Assembly: GCA_023151115.1 (NCBI GenBank)
Contig: JAKLJP010000086.1
Span: 1-16,838 of the forward strand
Source: Anaerolineae bacterium
GTDB taxonomy: Bacteria; Chloroflexota; Anaerolineae; 4572-78; J111
Direction: 5' to 3'
Length of the DNA: 16,838 nucleotides
The position numbers were made by a program, and so were the translations under genes. Below, piece by piece: positions 1 through 6,654 of the stretch; the first letter of the stretch is position 1, and each line of letters starts with the position of its first letter. The notes under the pieces were generated by a model that made no database searches, was not told the origin of the DNA, and worked only from the letters and a program-made list of their open reading frames with translations.

Positions 1-88
1 GCTACCTAGCCAGGGTAATTTATTTTTTAAGGTGCCAAAAGTGTCAACCTATTTCAGCCCGTAATTGAACCATCCCTCTATTGGAGAA

Positions 89-541
89 TTACTTTTGATC
101 TACCGGCGCTTGTGGGCTGAACTCCATCAGGCCCAGGTCCTGATTGGCATCGGTTGCAATAGCCTCCGGCGCGCCGGCCCGATTGGGTACTCTAAAAAAC
201 TCCATCAGGCCCAGGTCCGCATCCACATCCGTCTCAATAGTCAGGAGCACTTCGGCCACTCTGGGCATGACCGTCGGTGTCTCAATTCCGGGGCTGAAAA
301 ACTCAAGCAAGCCGATGTCCTGATCAAGGTCAACCTCATTTTTCACCGCAGTCGAGAGTGCCTCAATACCAGGTTGCTTGCTAGCCGCTGGTTCGTCGGC
401 TGATACGACTTGCGCGCAGACTGTAAGCACCAACAATGAGAGCGCCACTGAGCTAATTATCAGCGTAGAAACACCTTGCTGGGCTACGCTTTGTGCTTTC
501 CCTTTTGGGCTGAATAGCTTAAAAATTGCTTTTGGGTTCAT
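89..541 (-). CDS. Small secreted or membrane-anchored protein with three acidic DxDxDLGLMEF repeats
   Basis: A 150-residue protein of unknown function. The start is well supported: AAAGGAG lies about 8 bases before the ATG. Residues 1-22 are basic, residues 24-47 are a hydrophobic segment, and a VSA-type signal peptidase site falls near residue 48, so export is likely. The mature part has three copies of an acidic motif: DLDQDIGLLEFF (71-82), DVDADLGLMEFF (105-116) and DANQDLGLMEF (131-141). The copies are also similar at DNA level, which points to internal duplication. D-x-[DN]-x-D resembles a calcium loop, but the canonical glycine at position 6 and acidic residue at position 12 are missing, so calcium binding is only a guess. 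The gene is divergent from the HTH/ATPase gene across a 186-bp spacer, which makes co-regulation possible. I do not recognise a named family. Confidence 0.72.
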   Translation of the reverse strand: MNPKAIFKLFSPKGKAQSVAQQGVSTLIISSVALSLLVLTVCAQVVSADEPAASKQPGIEALSTAVKNEVDLDQDIGLLEFFSPGIETPTVMPRVAEVLLTIETDVDADLGLMEFFRVPNRAGAPEAIATDANQDLGLMEFSPQAPVDQK

Positions 542-645
542 GATTTATGCTCCTTTAATCGTTTTGTATTGATGAAACAGTTGATATTTGTTAAAATTGT
601 TGGTATCATTCAACCACAATTTGGGTTTAAAAGTAAGGACATTTG

Positions 646-678
646 GTGACCCAAGCAGGGACCCAAAAAGTGACCCAA
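646..678. promoter_or_regulatory. Three tandem 9-bp boxes with 12-bp period, candidate operator
   Basis: GTGACCCAA (646-654), GGGACCCAA (658-666) and GTGACCCAA (670-678) recur with an exact 12-bp period, ending 50 bp before the HTH gene. The first box also belongs to an imperfect palindrome (TTGG...CCAA, 643-654), and an inverted TTGGGT lies at 621-626. The arrangement suits cooperative binding of a helix-turn-helix protein, perhaps the product of the adjacent gene. The repeat is seen directly; the function is inferred. Confidence 0.5.
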
Positions 679-727
679 TCAGCCCTGGGAGTTATCAGGC
701 CGTGCCCACAGGTGGTCAGAACCTAAG

Positions 728-1117
728 ATGAACAATGACCTCACTTTCGGCGAGTGGCTCAGACGCCGCCGCCGCGAGCTGGATTTAACCCGACAGGAAC
801 TGGCCCATCGCGTCGGCTGTGGGGTAACTACGCTGCGCAAAATCGAGGCGGGTGAACGCCGTCCCTCCAAAGAATTGGCCACGCTCCTGGCGACCTGTCT
901 GGATATTACCCCGGAGGAACACGATAAATTCATCACCTTTGCCCGGACAGAACGCTATCCCGAACGGCCCCCACCCCCACCTCCTACCGCCCGACCCCCT
1001 GACCCCTCGCCTGTCCCGATTGTGACGCCCCCCTTCCGCCTTTCCTGGCCCAAGATACAGCCCCAACAGAATCAACCCCCGTCTTTGTCGTCTGTGAGCG
1101 AGAACTGGCTGAGTTAG
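728..1117 (+). CDS. XRE-type helix-turn-helix domain, N-terminal part of a frame-broken HTH/ATPase regulator
   Basis: Residues 5-70 form an XRE-family DNA-binding domain: FGEWLRRRRRELDLTRQELA, then VGCGVTTLRKIEAGERRPS, then a closing helix rich in leucine. A proline-rich linker follows (residues about 80-97, PERPPPPPP). After residue 100 the reading looks unlike any domain and runs to a stop at 1117. In the other forward frame, sequence from about 1033 encodes the expected continuation (PLPPFLAQ, then an ATPase). One extra C in the six-C run at 1028-1033 would fuse the frames, so the natural N-terminal product probably ends within the linker. There is no strong ribosome binding site before this ATG. 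Taken alone, the ORF would be a small DNA-binding protein with a spurious tail. Confidence 0.75.
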   Translation: MNNDLTFGEWLRRRRRELDLTRQELAHRVGCGVTTLRKIEAGERRPSKELATLLATCLDITPEEHDKFITFARTERYPERPPPPPPTARPPDPSPVPIVTPPFRLSWPKIQPQQNQPPSLSSVSENWLS

Positions 1118-3996
1118 AGACAGCATTAGCGACAGCTCGGTCGGGCAAGGGGCAAATTCTCTTCGTCATCGGCGGGGCCGGCCGGGGCAAAACTACACTG
1201 CTGCAAGAGTTTGCCCGGCGCGCCCAGCTAGGTGATCCTGAATTACTCATTGTCAGTGGTAACTGTAATGCCCACACCGGCCTGGGCGACCCCTACCTGC
1301 CCTTTCGGGAAGTCCTGAATATGTTGATGGGTGATGTGGAAGCCAAGTGGGCTGCTGGCTTGATCACGTCAGCGCATGCCCGGCGGCTGTGGGAGTTAAT
1401 GCCCCTCACCGTACCAGTGCTGGTCAAGCAGGCAACTGACCTGATTGGGAGTTTTGTCCCGGTTGAACCCTTGTTGGAGCGAGCAACGACCTTTGCTCCC
1501 CCTTCCGCGCCCTGGCTGAAGCAGTTGATAATGATCGGCAGCGATCAGAACGTTGGCTTGGAACAGAAACAGATCCTGGCCCAATACATATCACTGCTCA
1601 AAACCGTGGCCGCCCAGCGTCCTTTATTGCTCATCCTGGAAGACCTGCACTGGGTTGATGCCTCGTCCAATGCGCTGCTCTTTCACTTGAGCCGGGAAGT
1701 GAGCAATAATCGTATTTTGATCGTTGGCTCGTACCGGCCGGATGAAGTTGCCTTGAGCCGGGGCAAGGTGCGTCACCCCTTGGCCGACATGATGGGCGAA
1801 CTCAAGCGGCGGCACGGCGACATCTGGCTCGACCTGAGTAATCTGGCCCCGGTTGAAGGACAGCGGTTTGTGGAAGCCTATCTGGATAACCAACCAAACC
1901 GCTTGGATCGAGCGTTTCGAGCGGCCCTGTTCCAACAGACCGAGGGGCATGCCCTGTTTACGGTTGAACTGCTGCGGGAGATGCAGGAACGGGGAGATTT
2001 GCGCCAGGATGCCGAGGGCTATTGGGTGGAAGGCGAAGCGATCAAGTGGGCCAAACTGCCTGCCAAAGTAGAAGGCGTGATTGAGCAGCGCATCACTCGC
2101 TTGACCGCAGACTTACAAGCCGTCCTGGCCGTTGCCAGTGTCGAAGGCGAAACCTTTACCGCCGAGGTGGTGGCCCGTGTCCAGCAGGTGAACGAACGGG
2201 GGTTGGTGCAGCAGTTGAGCCGGGAACTGGATAAACAACACCGGCTGGTTACGGCCCAGGCGTTGGACAGGGTGGGTCAGCAGCGTCTATCCCGGTACCG
2301 CTTCCGGCACTATCTCTTCCAGCATTACCTGTACCACCACCTGGATGAGCTGGAGCGGGCCTATCTGCACGAGGCCGTTGGCCTCCTGTACGGGGAGCAG
2401 ACGGAGCAAGTGGCAGTTCAGTTGGCCCGCCATTTTGAGCAGGCCGGGCTGATGGAGAAGGCGGTGCGTTATCTGCGGCAAGCGGGCGACCAGGCCCGGC
2501 GCGTCGCAGCGCCGCATGAGGCCATCCGTTTCTACCGAGCCGCCCTGGAGCGCTGGCCCGCCGCGGAACAGGTCGGGCGAGCGGAAACTCTGCGCCAATT
2601 GGGTGAGTGCTTGTGGCTGACCGGCCAGTTCCAGGAGGGTCTGGCCGTCTGTGAAGCCGGTCAGGCCCTGTTTGAGCAGCTCGGCGACCGGGTGCAAGCA
2701 GGGGCCGTGCAGCGGCTGATGGGGCGCTTGTATTGGGAGGGCGGCGACCGGGCGCTGTCGCTGCACCATTACTACCTGGCCCTGGCGATGTTGGAACAAG
2801 AGCCGGAGAGCGTCGAGTTAGCGCATGTGGTCAGCGCCATTTCCCAGATGCACATGTCGGCTAATTACCTGGATCAGGCCATTGCCTGGGGCGATCGCGC
2901 CCTGGCCCTGGCCGAGCGCCTGAGGGCGGAGGAGGTCACGATCCATGCCTTGAACAACATTGGCTCAGCTTACATGTATTCCTACCGAGACCCGGAACGG
3001 GGCCTGGCCATGTTACAAGACAGCCTGCGCCGGGCCTTGACGAAGGATCTGCCGCACGACGTCTGCCGGGCCTACGTCAATATGGGTGACGGCTTGATCT
3101 GGATGTGCCGTTATGCGGAAGCCAGAACGACTTTGGAAGAACTGCTGACTTATGCCACCCGCGTTCACGCCAGCGTAAATGTCGGCTTCGCCCTGGTGCG
3201 ATTGGTTGAGCTGGATTGGCTTGGCGGGCAGTGGGCCGCAGCGCTCGCTCGCCGCCAGCGCCTATCGGAGTGGATGGAGAGCCTGCCGACCCTGACGGTG
3301 CCGCGAGTTTGGGCCAGCGCCTTACTAGGTTGGATGCACAACGACCTGGGACAGCCCCAGGCAGCGCGACAAGCGTTGGAAGATGAGCTGCCGGGAGCTA
3401 GAGGGCTGGCCGAGGTGCAAGCAACCGTACCTCACCTGGGCCAATTGGCGCGGGCTTTGGCCGGCCTGGGTCTGGAAGTGGAAGCGGCGGCCCTCATGCA
3501 GGAGTTTCTCGAAGTGATTGATCGTACGCCCGACGCTCACCCGGCGGCCAGCACCCTGCCGTTGCTTTTCGCCTGCCGGTGGTTAGCCAGCCAGCCCGGT
3601 GTGGGGGGGCTGCTGGCTGCCCGGGCCTGCTTGCGGCGGCTGGAACGGGCTTACGGTCAGGTTAGTAACCCGGAAACGGAAGCGGCTTTCCACGAGGGAC
3701 GGGGGATCATCGCTCTGGCTGAGGAGAATCCCACTCAGGCTGTCGAGTCGTTTAAATACGCCGTTGCCCGGTGGCAAGCCTTGAACCGCCCCTATGACCA
3801 GCTTCGCGCCCTGCGCGGTCTTGGCCACGCCCTGGAGCAATCCGGCGACCGCCGACAGGCACGGATCGCTCTTGACGAGGCGCTCCATCTGGTCGAGATA
3901 CTGGCGACTCAACTCGATGACCCCACGCTAAAAGCCTCGTTTCTTAACTCACCGTTGGTTCAGGAAATTCGGACTTACCTCATTCGCGGTAATTGA
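1033..3996 (+). CDS. AAA-type ATPase with TPR-like repeats, C-terminal part of the frame-broken HTH regulator
   Basis: This is the signal-transduction ATPase part (COG3899/AAA_16-like, STAND-type architecture) of a regulator whose HTH domain lies in another frame upstream. Walker A is GGAGRGKTT at 1171-1197, Walker B is LILEDLHWVD around 1627-1660, and a sensor-like IVGSYRPDE follows. From about 2400 to the end the protein is a long series of alpha-helical TPR-like repeats ending in ALDEALHLVE. The first ATG in this frame is 1321, but starting there would delete Walker A. No ATG, GTG or TTG occurs in frame between the stop at 1000-1002 and 1321, so I place the coding region from the frameshift point at 1033. 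The gene may be a pseudogene, a frameshifted gene, or a gene with a one-base error in a homopolymer. It converges on the Rieske gene with a 58-bp gap. Confidence 0.8.
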   Translation, partial: LPPFLAQDTAPTESTPVFVVCERELAELETALATARSGKGQILFVIGGAGRGKTTLLQEFARRAQLGDPELLIVSGNCNAHTGLGDPYLPFREVLNMLMGDVEAKWAAGLITSAHARRLWELMPLTVPVLVKQATDLIGSFVPVEPLLERATTFAPPSAPWLKQLIMIGSDQNVGLEQKQILAQYISLLKTVAAQRPLLLILEDLHWVDASSNALLFHLSREVSNNRILIVGSYRPDEVALSRGKVRHPLADMMGELKRRHGDIWLDLSNLAPVEGQRFVEAYLDNQPNRLDRAFRAALFQQTEGHALFTVELLREMQERGDLRQDAEGYWVEGEAIKWAKLPAKVEGVIEQRITRLTADLQAVLAVASVEGETFTAEVVARVQQVNERGLVQQLSRELDKQHRLVTAQALDRVGQQRLSRYRFRHYLFQHYLYHHLDELERAYLHEAVGLLYGEQTEQVAVQLARHFEQAGLMEKAVRYLRQAGDQARRVAAPHEAIRFYRAALERWPAAEQVGRAETLRQLGECLWLTGQFQEGLAVCEAGQALFEQLGDRVQAGAVQRLMGRLYWEGGDRALSLHHYYLALAMLEQEPESVELAHVVSAISQMHMSANYLDQAIAWGDRALALAERLRAEEVTIHALNNIGSAYMYSYRDPERGLAMLQDSLRRALTKDLPHDVCRAYVNMGDGLIWMCRYAEARTTLEELLTYATRVHASVNVGFALVRLVELDWLGGQWAAALARRQRLSEWMESLPTLTVPRVWASALLGWMHNDLGQPQAARQALEDELPGARGLAEVQATVPHLGQLARALAGLGLEVEAAALMQEFLEVIDRTPDAHPAASTLPLLFACRWLASQPGVGGLLAARACLRRLERAYGQVSNPETEAAFHEGRGIIALAEENPTQAVESFKYAVARWQALNRPYDQLRALRGLGHALEQSGDRRQARIALDEALHLVEILATQLDDPTLKASFLNSPLVQEIRTYLIRGN

Positions 3997-4054
3997 CGGG
4001 GAAAAAAGCAGAAGCCCAACGAATGCTGGCCGAGGTTGTCGGTATTTAATCAGC

Positions 4055-5167
4055 CTACTCCAAAGCCCGCAGCACCTCTCGATCAAAGGCAGCCGGCAGA
4101 CTCTCGGCGGCGGAGTAGGGACCGGGTGTGTAAGCCCGCGAGGTCAGCCCCAACTGCGATAACTCACAAACGTGCCAATCCTGGCGGTTGGTCATGTCCC
4201 AAAATTCTACGGCTCCGCTCGAATCAAAACCTGGCTGGGCCATTGCTGTTGGGTCGAACAGCCATTCGCAGCTAATCAGGGTCCGGCCCGCGCTTTGCGG
4301 CCACAATAAGTGGAACATCACATAATCGGGGTGCAGGCTGAGTAGCATGTTGGGGAAAAGGGAGTAATAATAGACCCGGCTCAAATCCTCGCCGGACACC
4401 TGGCCCAGGGGCAAGGCGCAGGTGCGGCCATCCATGGTCAGGCTGCCGGCCTCATGGTTGATATCCATAAAGCCGCCCAAATACGGCCCTTCATAAAGGT
4501 CATTCTGGCCGCTGCGATACGGGGAAAGAGCGGCCAACGCCGGGTGAATCAACGGGCAGTGGTAACACTCGGAATAATTTTCGACCAGCAGTTTCCAATT
4601 GGCGGCTACGTCGTACTCGATGCGGCGGGCTGAGCGCAGTTTGGCAATCTGCCATTGACTGAATTTACCTATGAGCGGAGCAAAGGCCTGCTCGAACGGC
4701 TCCGGCTGACGCGACAGGTTGACAAACAAAAAGCCCTCCCAGGTCGCCACCGCGGCGGTATAGAGCGGATACTGGCCCTTATCAAAACCTTCTACTTCAT
4801 TCATGTGGGGTGCGCCAATCAACCGGCCATCCAGGCCGTAGGTCCAGGCGTGATAGGGGCATTGAATGGACTGCGGGAAATGACCGCTGCTGGTTGTACA
4901 CATCCGCGTCCCCCGGTGCCGGCAGACATTATAGAAAGCCCGCACCTGTCCATCCTGTCCTCGCACGATAATCAAACTTTCCCGGCCCACCCCCTGGACA
5001 AAGTAATCGCCGGGGTTAGGAATCTGTTCCTCGCGCCCCACGCATAGCCAGCGTTCGTAAAAAATGCGCTCCACCTCCCGTTGAAAGACATCCTCCGCCG
5101 TGTAGTAATTACCCGGCAGCGTACTGGCTCCTCTCACCGGCGTGGAAAATTGATCCAACATGACCAT
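4055..5167 (-). CDS. Rieske [2Fe-2S] non-heme iron oxygenase, alpha subunit (quaternary-amine oxygenase-like)
   Basis: A 370-residue ring-hydroxylating oxygenase alpha subunit. The Rieske cluster ligands are C82-x-H84 and C103-x2-H106 (CRH, then CPYH). The mononuclear iron site is H203 and H208 (CYHCPLIH) with D330 (RQDW) as likely third ligand. The residue linking the two centres is E200; most aromatic dioxygenases have Asp there, while carnitine and betaine oxygenases use Glu. A substrate such as glycine betaine, choline, carnitine or another N-methylated compound is therefore favoured over an aromatic. AGGAGG sits 5 bases before the ATG at 5167 (MVMLDQF); a second ATG at 5161 is also possible. 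The frame stays open to 5317 through a duplicated leader, which offers an alternative start at 5245. No ferredoxin reductase partner is in the window. The gene is divergent from the IclR regulator. Confidence 0.88.
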   Translation of the reverse strand: MVMLDQFSTPVRGASTLPGNYYTAEDVFQREVERIFYERWLCVGREEQIPNPGDYFVQGVGRESLIIVRGQDGQVRAFYNVCRHRGTRMCTTSSGHFPQSIQCPYHAWTYGLDGRLIGAPHMNEVEGFDKGQYPLYTAAVATWEGFLFVNLSRQPEPFEQAFAPLIGKFSQWQIAKLRSARRIEYDVAANWKLLVENYSECYHCPLIHPALAALSPYRSGQNDLYEGPYLGGFMDINHEAGSLTMDGRTCALPLGQVSGEDLSRVYYYSLFPNMLLSLHPDYVMFHLLWPQSAGRTLISCEWLFDPTAMAQPGFDSSGAVEFWDMTNRQDWHVCELSQLGLTSRAYTPGPYSAAESLPAAFDREVLRALE

Positions 5168-5315
5168 CGTACCCTCCTCTGAAAATAGACTGCTGGAGTG
5201 CAAAGCTTGCTTTGCCAAGTCGCAAGGCAAGCCTTGCATGACCATCGTACCCTCCTCTGAAAATAGACTACTGGAGTGCAAAGCTTGCTTTGCCAAGTCG
5301 CAAGGCAAGCCTTGC
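5160..5315 (-). repeat. 78-bp tandem duplication of the oxygenase leader, with ribosome binding site and start codon
   Basis: Copies at 5160-5237 and 5238-5315 differ at one position (5192 versus 5270). Each carries, on the minus strand, TTGCACTCCA, then AGAGGAGGGTACG and ATGGTCATG. Because 78 is a multiple of three and the unit lacks stops, translation from the distal copy would run through the proximal copy into the oxygenase and add 26 residues. The near identity suggests a recent event. Confidence 0.85.
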
Positions 5316-5321
5316 ACTCCA
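5272..5321. repeat. Inverted repeat in the oxygenase leader
   Basis: Arms TGGAGTGCAAAGCTTGC (5272-5288) and GCAAGCCTTGCACTCCA (5305-5321) pair over 17 bp with one mismatch around a 16-base loop. The outer end (CCTTGCACTCCAT) recurs exactly at 8322-8334, just before the ribosome binding site of the first FAD oxidoreductase. The proximal leader copy (5194-5237) has the same inverted repeat but lacks the last bases of the right arm. Confidence 0.7.
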
Positions 5322-5337
5322 TTTTCACGCTTCGTGT

Positions 5338-5498
5338 CGGTGGTGTGCCGTCAGGCTGGTGACGACTCCTTCGTAAATACGACCGAGGACCGGGGACGGA
5401 AGACCGGGAGATAGCAAACAGCCGGTTCTCGGTCTCCGGTCATCGTCGGCAAAAGATTTTCATTAGCGGTGGCGTGCCGCAGGCTCATGAACACTCCT
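5338..5498 (-). repeat. Two diverged copies of a 33-bp leader-like repeat
   Basis: 5338-5370 and 5467-5498 share about 82% identity with one gap. Read on the minus strand, each begins with AGGAGT and contains AGCCTG, then GGCAC and CCACCG. The distal copy has an ATG seven bases after AGGAGT; in the other copy the same place reads ACC. They look like older duplicated translation-start segments of the same leader. Confidence 0.5.
5381..5441. repeat. Quasi-palindrome of GACCG words
   Basis: The left arm 5381-5408 (GACCGAGGACCGGGGACGGA and following bases) and the right arm 5422-5441 (CCGGTTCTCGGTCTCCGGTC) are imperfect reverse complements made of repeated GACCG-type words. It is one of several such spacers in this window. 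I see no coding potential in it. Confidence 0.5.
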
Positions 5499-5518
5499 CT
5501 TAAAATGGTTATCCGTAA

Positions 5519-5552
5519 CCAGTCATCAGTCAAGCTGATCGCTGATAACTGG
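5519..5552. repeat. Inverted repeat CCAGTCATCAG / CTGATAACTGG
   Basis: The 11-bp arms at 5519-5529 and 5542-5552 pair with one G-T wobble. It lies about 30 bp downstream of the predicted minus-strand -10 box, so it would form a hairpin near the 5' end of the oxygenase mRNA. Confidence 0.45.
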
Positions 5553-5580
5553 CTACTGATGCCTGAACACTGTTTGACAG

Positions 5581-5609
5581 AGTATATTTAGATTGGGAAA
5601 AATTGTCAA
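5581..5609 (-). promoter_or_regulatory. Predicted sigma-70-type promoter for the Rieske oxygenase gene
   Basis: On the minus strand, TTGACA (5609-5604) and TATACT (5586-5581) are separated by 17 bases, close to consensus. Transcription would start near 5574 and give a leader of about 400 bases before the ATG at 5167. The same DNA offers TTGTCA (5603-5608), N17, TATCAT (5626-5631) on the plus strand, so an overlapping divergent promoter is possible. Confidence 0.6.
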
Positions 5610-5670
5610 AAATATTGAAATGGCGTATCATAATATGAATTTACAGATAAATGACTTTATCCAGTTGTTT

Positions 5671-5701
5671 CGTGGTGCGTGGAATATTTTTACGCACCAC
5701 G
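5671..5701. promoter_or_regulatory. Perfect 10-bp inverted repeat between the divergent promoters
   Basis: CGTGGTGCGT (5671-5680) and ACGCACCACG (5692-5701) are exact reverse complements separated by 11 bases. The repeat lies 11 bp upstream of the plus-strand -35 box. It could be an operator or activator site for the divergent pair, since one turn of helix separates the half-sites. Identity of the binding protein is not known; the adjacent IclR-family regulator is the natural candidate. Confidence 0.6.
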
Positions 5702-5709
5702 TTTACTCA

Positions 5710-5741
5710 ATTTTGACAAAATCCATCCCCGCCCCTATAAT
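5710..5741 (+). promoter_or_regulatory. Consensus sigma-70 promoter of the IclR gene with overlapping palindrome
   Basis: TTGACA (5713-5718), a 17-base spacer and TATAAT (5736-5741) match the consensus exactly. The -35 box is embedded in ATTTTGACAAAAT (5710-5722), a perfect 6-bp inverted repeat around one base, so a protein binding there would block RNA polymerase. Transcription would start near 5748, about 40 bases before the ATG at 5790. Confidence 0.75.
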
Positions 5742-5762
5742 CGGTTCACATTTTGTAATGTT

Positions 5763-5779
5763 ATTTCAAATTTTGAAAT
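5763..5779. promoter_or_regulatory. Palindrome ATTTCAAATTTTGAAAT, candidate IclR-family operator
   Basis: Eight-base arms ATTTCAAA (5763-5770) and TTTGAAAT (5772-5779) are exact reverse complements around one T. Several IclR-family regulators bind short AT-rich palindromes of the kind GAAA...TTTC. It lies between the predicted transcription start and the IclR start codon, a typical place for autorepression. Confidence 0.55.
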
Positions 5780-5789
5780 TATACTAAAG

Positions 5790-6560
5790 ATGCAGGTCAA
5801 CGAACCCTACCCCGGAACGCAGGCTGTGCTACGAGCAATTGCGCTGCTCAAAGCATTTTCCGATGAACGGCCGCAGTTGGGGCTGGCCGAATTGGCCCGC
5901 GCAGTCGGTTTGAACAAAACAACCGCCTATCGACTGCTCACGGCGTTGGAGAGTCAGGGGTTAGTGGCTCGCAATCCGGCCAACGACACCTACCGGCTGG
6001 GGCCGGAAGTCATTTCGCTGGGGGGGCGGGCGCTGCGAACCAGCGATCTGCGCTCGGTCAGCCGGGCCGAACTGGAAGGATTGGCTCGCGCCACCGGCGA
6101 AGCGGCGACTCTGGAAACGCTGGTGGGTTTAGAGGTGCTGGTGCTGGATGATGTCTCCGGGGCGCATTTGGTGGGCGCAACGCAGTACATCGGCGCGCGC
6201 TGGCCAGCGCATGCCACCTCGACGGGCAAGGCGCTGCTGGCTTTTTTGCCGGAAGTAGAACTGGAAGCAATTCTGGCTGCATCGCTGGCCCAAGTAACCG
6301 CACAAACCATAACCAGCCCAGAAGCTTTACGCCGCGAACTGGCCTCCATCCGAGAACAGGGTTATGCCCGTGCGGTTGAAGAGTTAGAAATAGGTTTTTC
6401 AGCTATTGGGGCGCCCATTCGTAACCACGATGGGCAGGTGGTGGCCGCGCTCAGTCTCAACGGCCCCAGCGCCCGCCTGACTATGGAGCGGCTGGATGAG
6501 ATTACCCCGCTGGTCGTCGAAGCCGCCGGCCGTGTTTCGGAGCAGTTAGGATACAAATAA
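5790..6560 (+). CDS. IclR-family transcriptional regulator
   Basis: A 256-residue regulator. The N-terminal winged helix-turn-helix spans about residues 11-72 (LGLAELARAVGLNKTTAYRL, then LLTALESQGLV, then YRLG), followed by the IclR ligand-binding domain (ATSTGKALLAFLP, RAVEELEIGFSAIGAPI, ALSLNGPSARL). The frame is open upstream to an ATG at 5679, but that would start before the promoter at 5713-5741. The ATG at 5790 gives the usual IclR N-terminus, though without a clear ribosome binding site. It is divergent from the Rieske oxygenase and upstream of the GcvT-like gene, so it probably senses the substrate or an intermediate of this cluster. IclR regulators commonly control catabolism of aromatic or small organic compounds; the ligand is unknown. 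Confidence 0.9.
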   Translation: MQVNEPYPGTQAVLRAIALLKAFSDERPQLGLAELARAVGLNKTTAYRLLTALESQGLVARNPANDTYRLGPEVISLGGRALRTSDLRSVSRAELEGLARATGEAATLETLVGLEVLVLDDVSGAHLVGATQYIGARWPAHATSTGKALLAFLPEVELEAILAASLAQVTAQTITSPEALRRELASIREQGYARAVEELEIGFSAIGAPIRNHDGQVVAALSLNGPSARLTMERLDEITPLVVEAAGRVSEQLGYK

Positions 6561-6638
6561 ATTTACGATTTGCGATTTAAGATTTACGATTAGGTTGGCT
6601 CCTCAAAATCGTAAATCGTAAATCGTAAATCTAAAATC
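6561..6638. repeat. Quasi-palindrome of GATTTAC / GTAAATC words
   Basis: Directly after the IclR stop codon, the left arm 6561-6591 is built from ATTTACGATT-type words and the right arm 6606-6638 from AATCGTAAATC words. The arms pair over roughly 25-30 bases. The element fills nearly the whole spacer up to the ribosome binding site of the next gene, so it would form a long hairpin in any IclR-GcvT co-transcript. Confidence 0.65.
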
Positions 6639-6654
6639 GAGTGAGGTTTTGCCT

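Noticed and set aside
1..88. Feature in the first 88 bases
   Set aside because: No ORF, hairpin or promoter that I can support.
65..572. Forward-strand frames opposite the secreted protein
   Set aside because: The minus-strand gene has a strong ribosome binding site, a signal peptide and repeated motifs; the forward frames have none.
1321..1323. ATG 1321 as start of a separate ATPase gene
   Set aside because: It would remove Walker A, which lies upstream in the same frame; sequence homologous to the family's linker and ATPase is continuous from 1033.
5160..5321. CRISPR array in the duplicated region
   Set aside because: Only two adjacent copies with no unique spacers; it is a simple tandem duplication.
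5351..5533. Minus-strand 60-residue frame in the oxygenase leader as a gene
   Set aside because: It crosses the GACCG quasi-palindrome and leader repeats and shows no conserved features; kept only as a possible leader peptide from the inner ATG.
5679..5789. Upstream ATG at 5679 for the IclR gene
   Set aside because: It precedes the consensus promoter at 5713-5741 and adds a sequence unlike IclR N-termini; 5790 gives the normal length.
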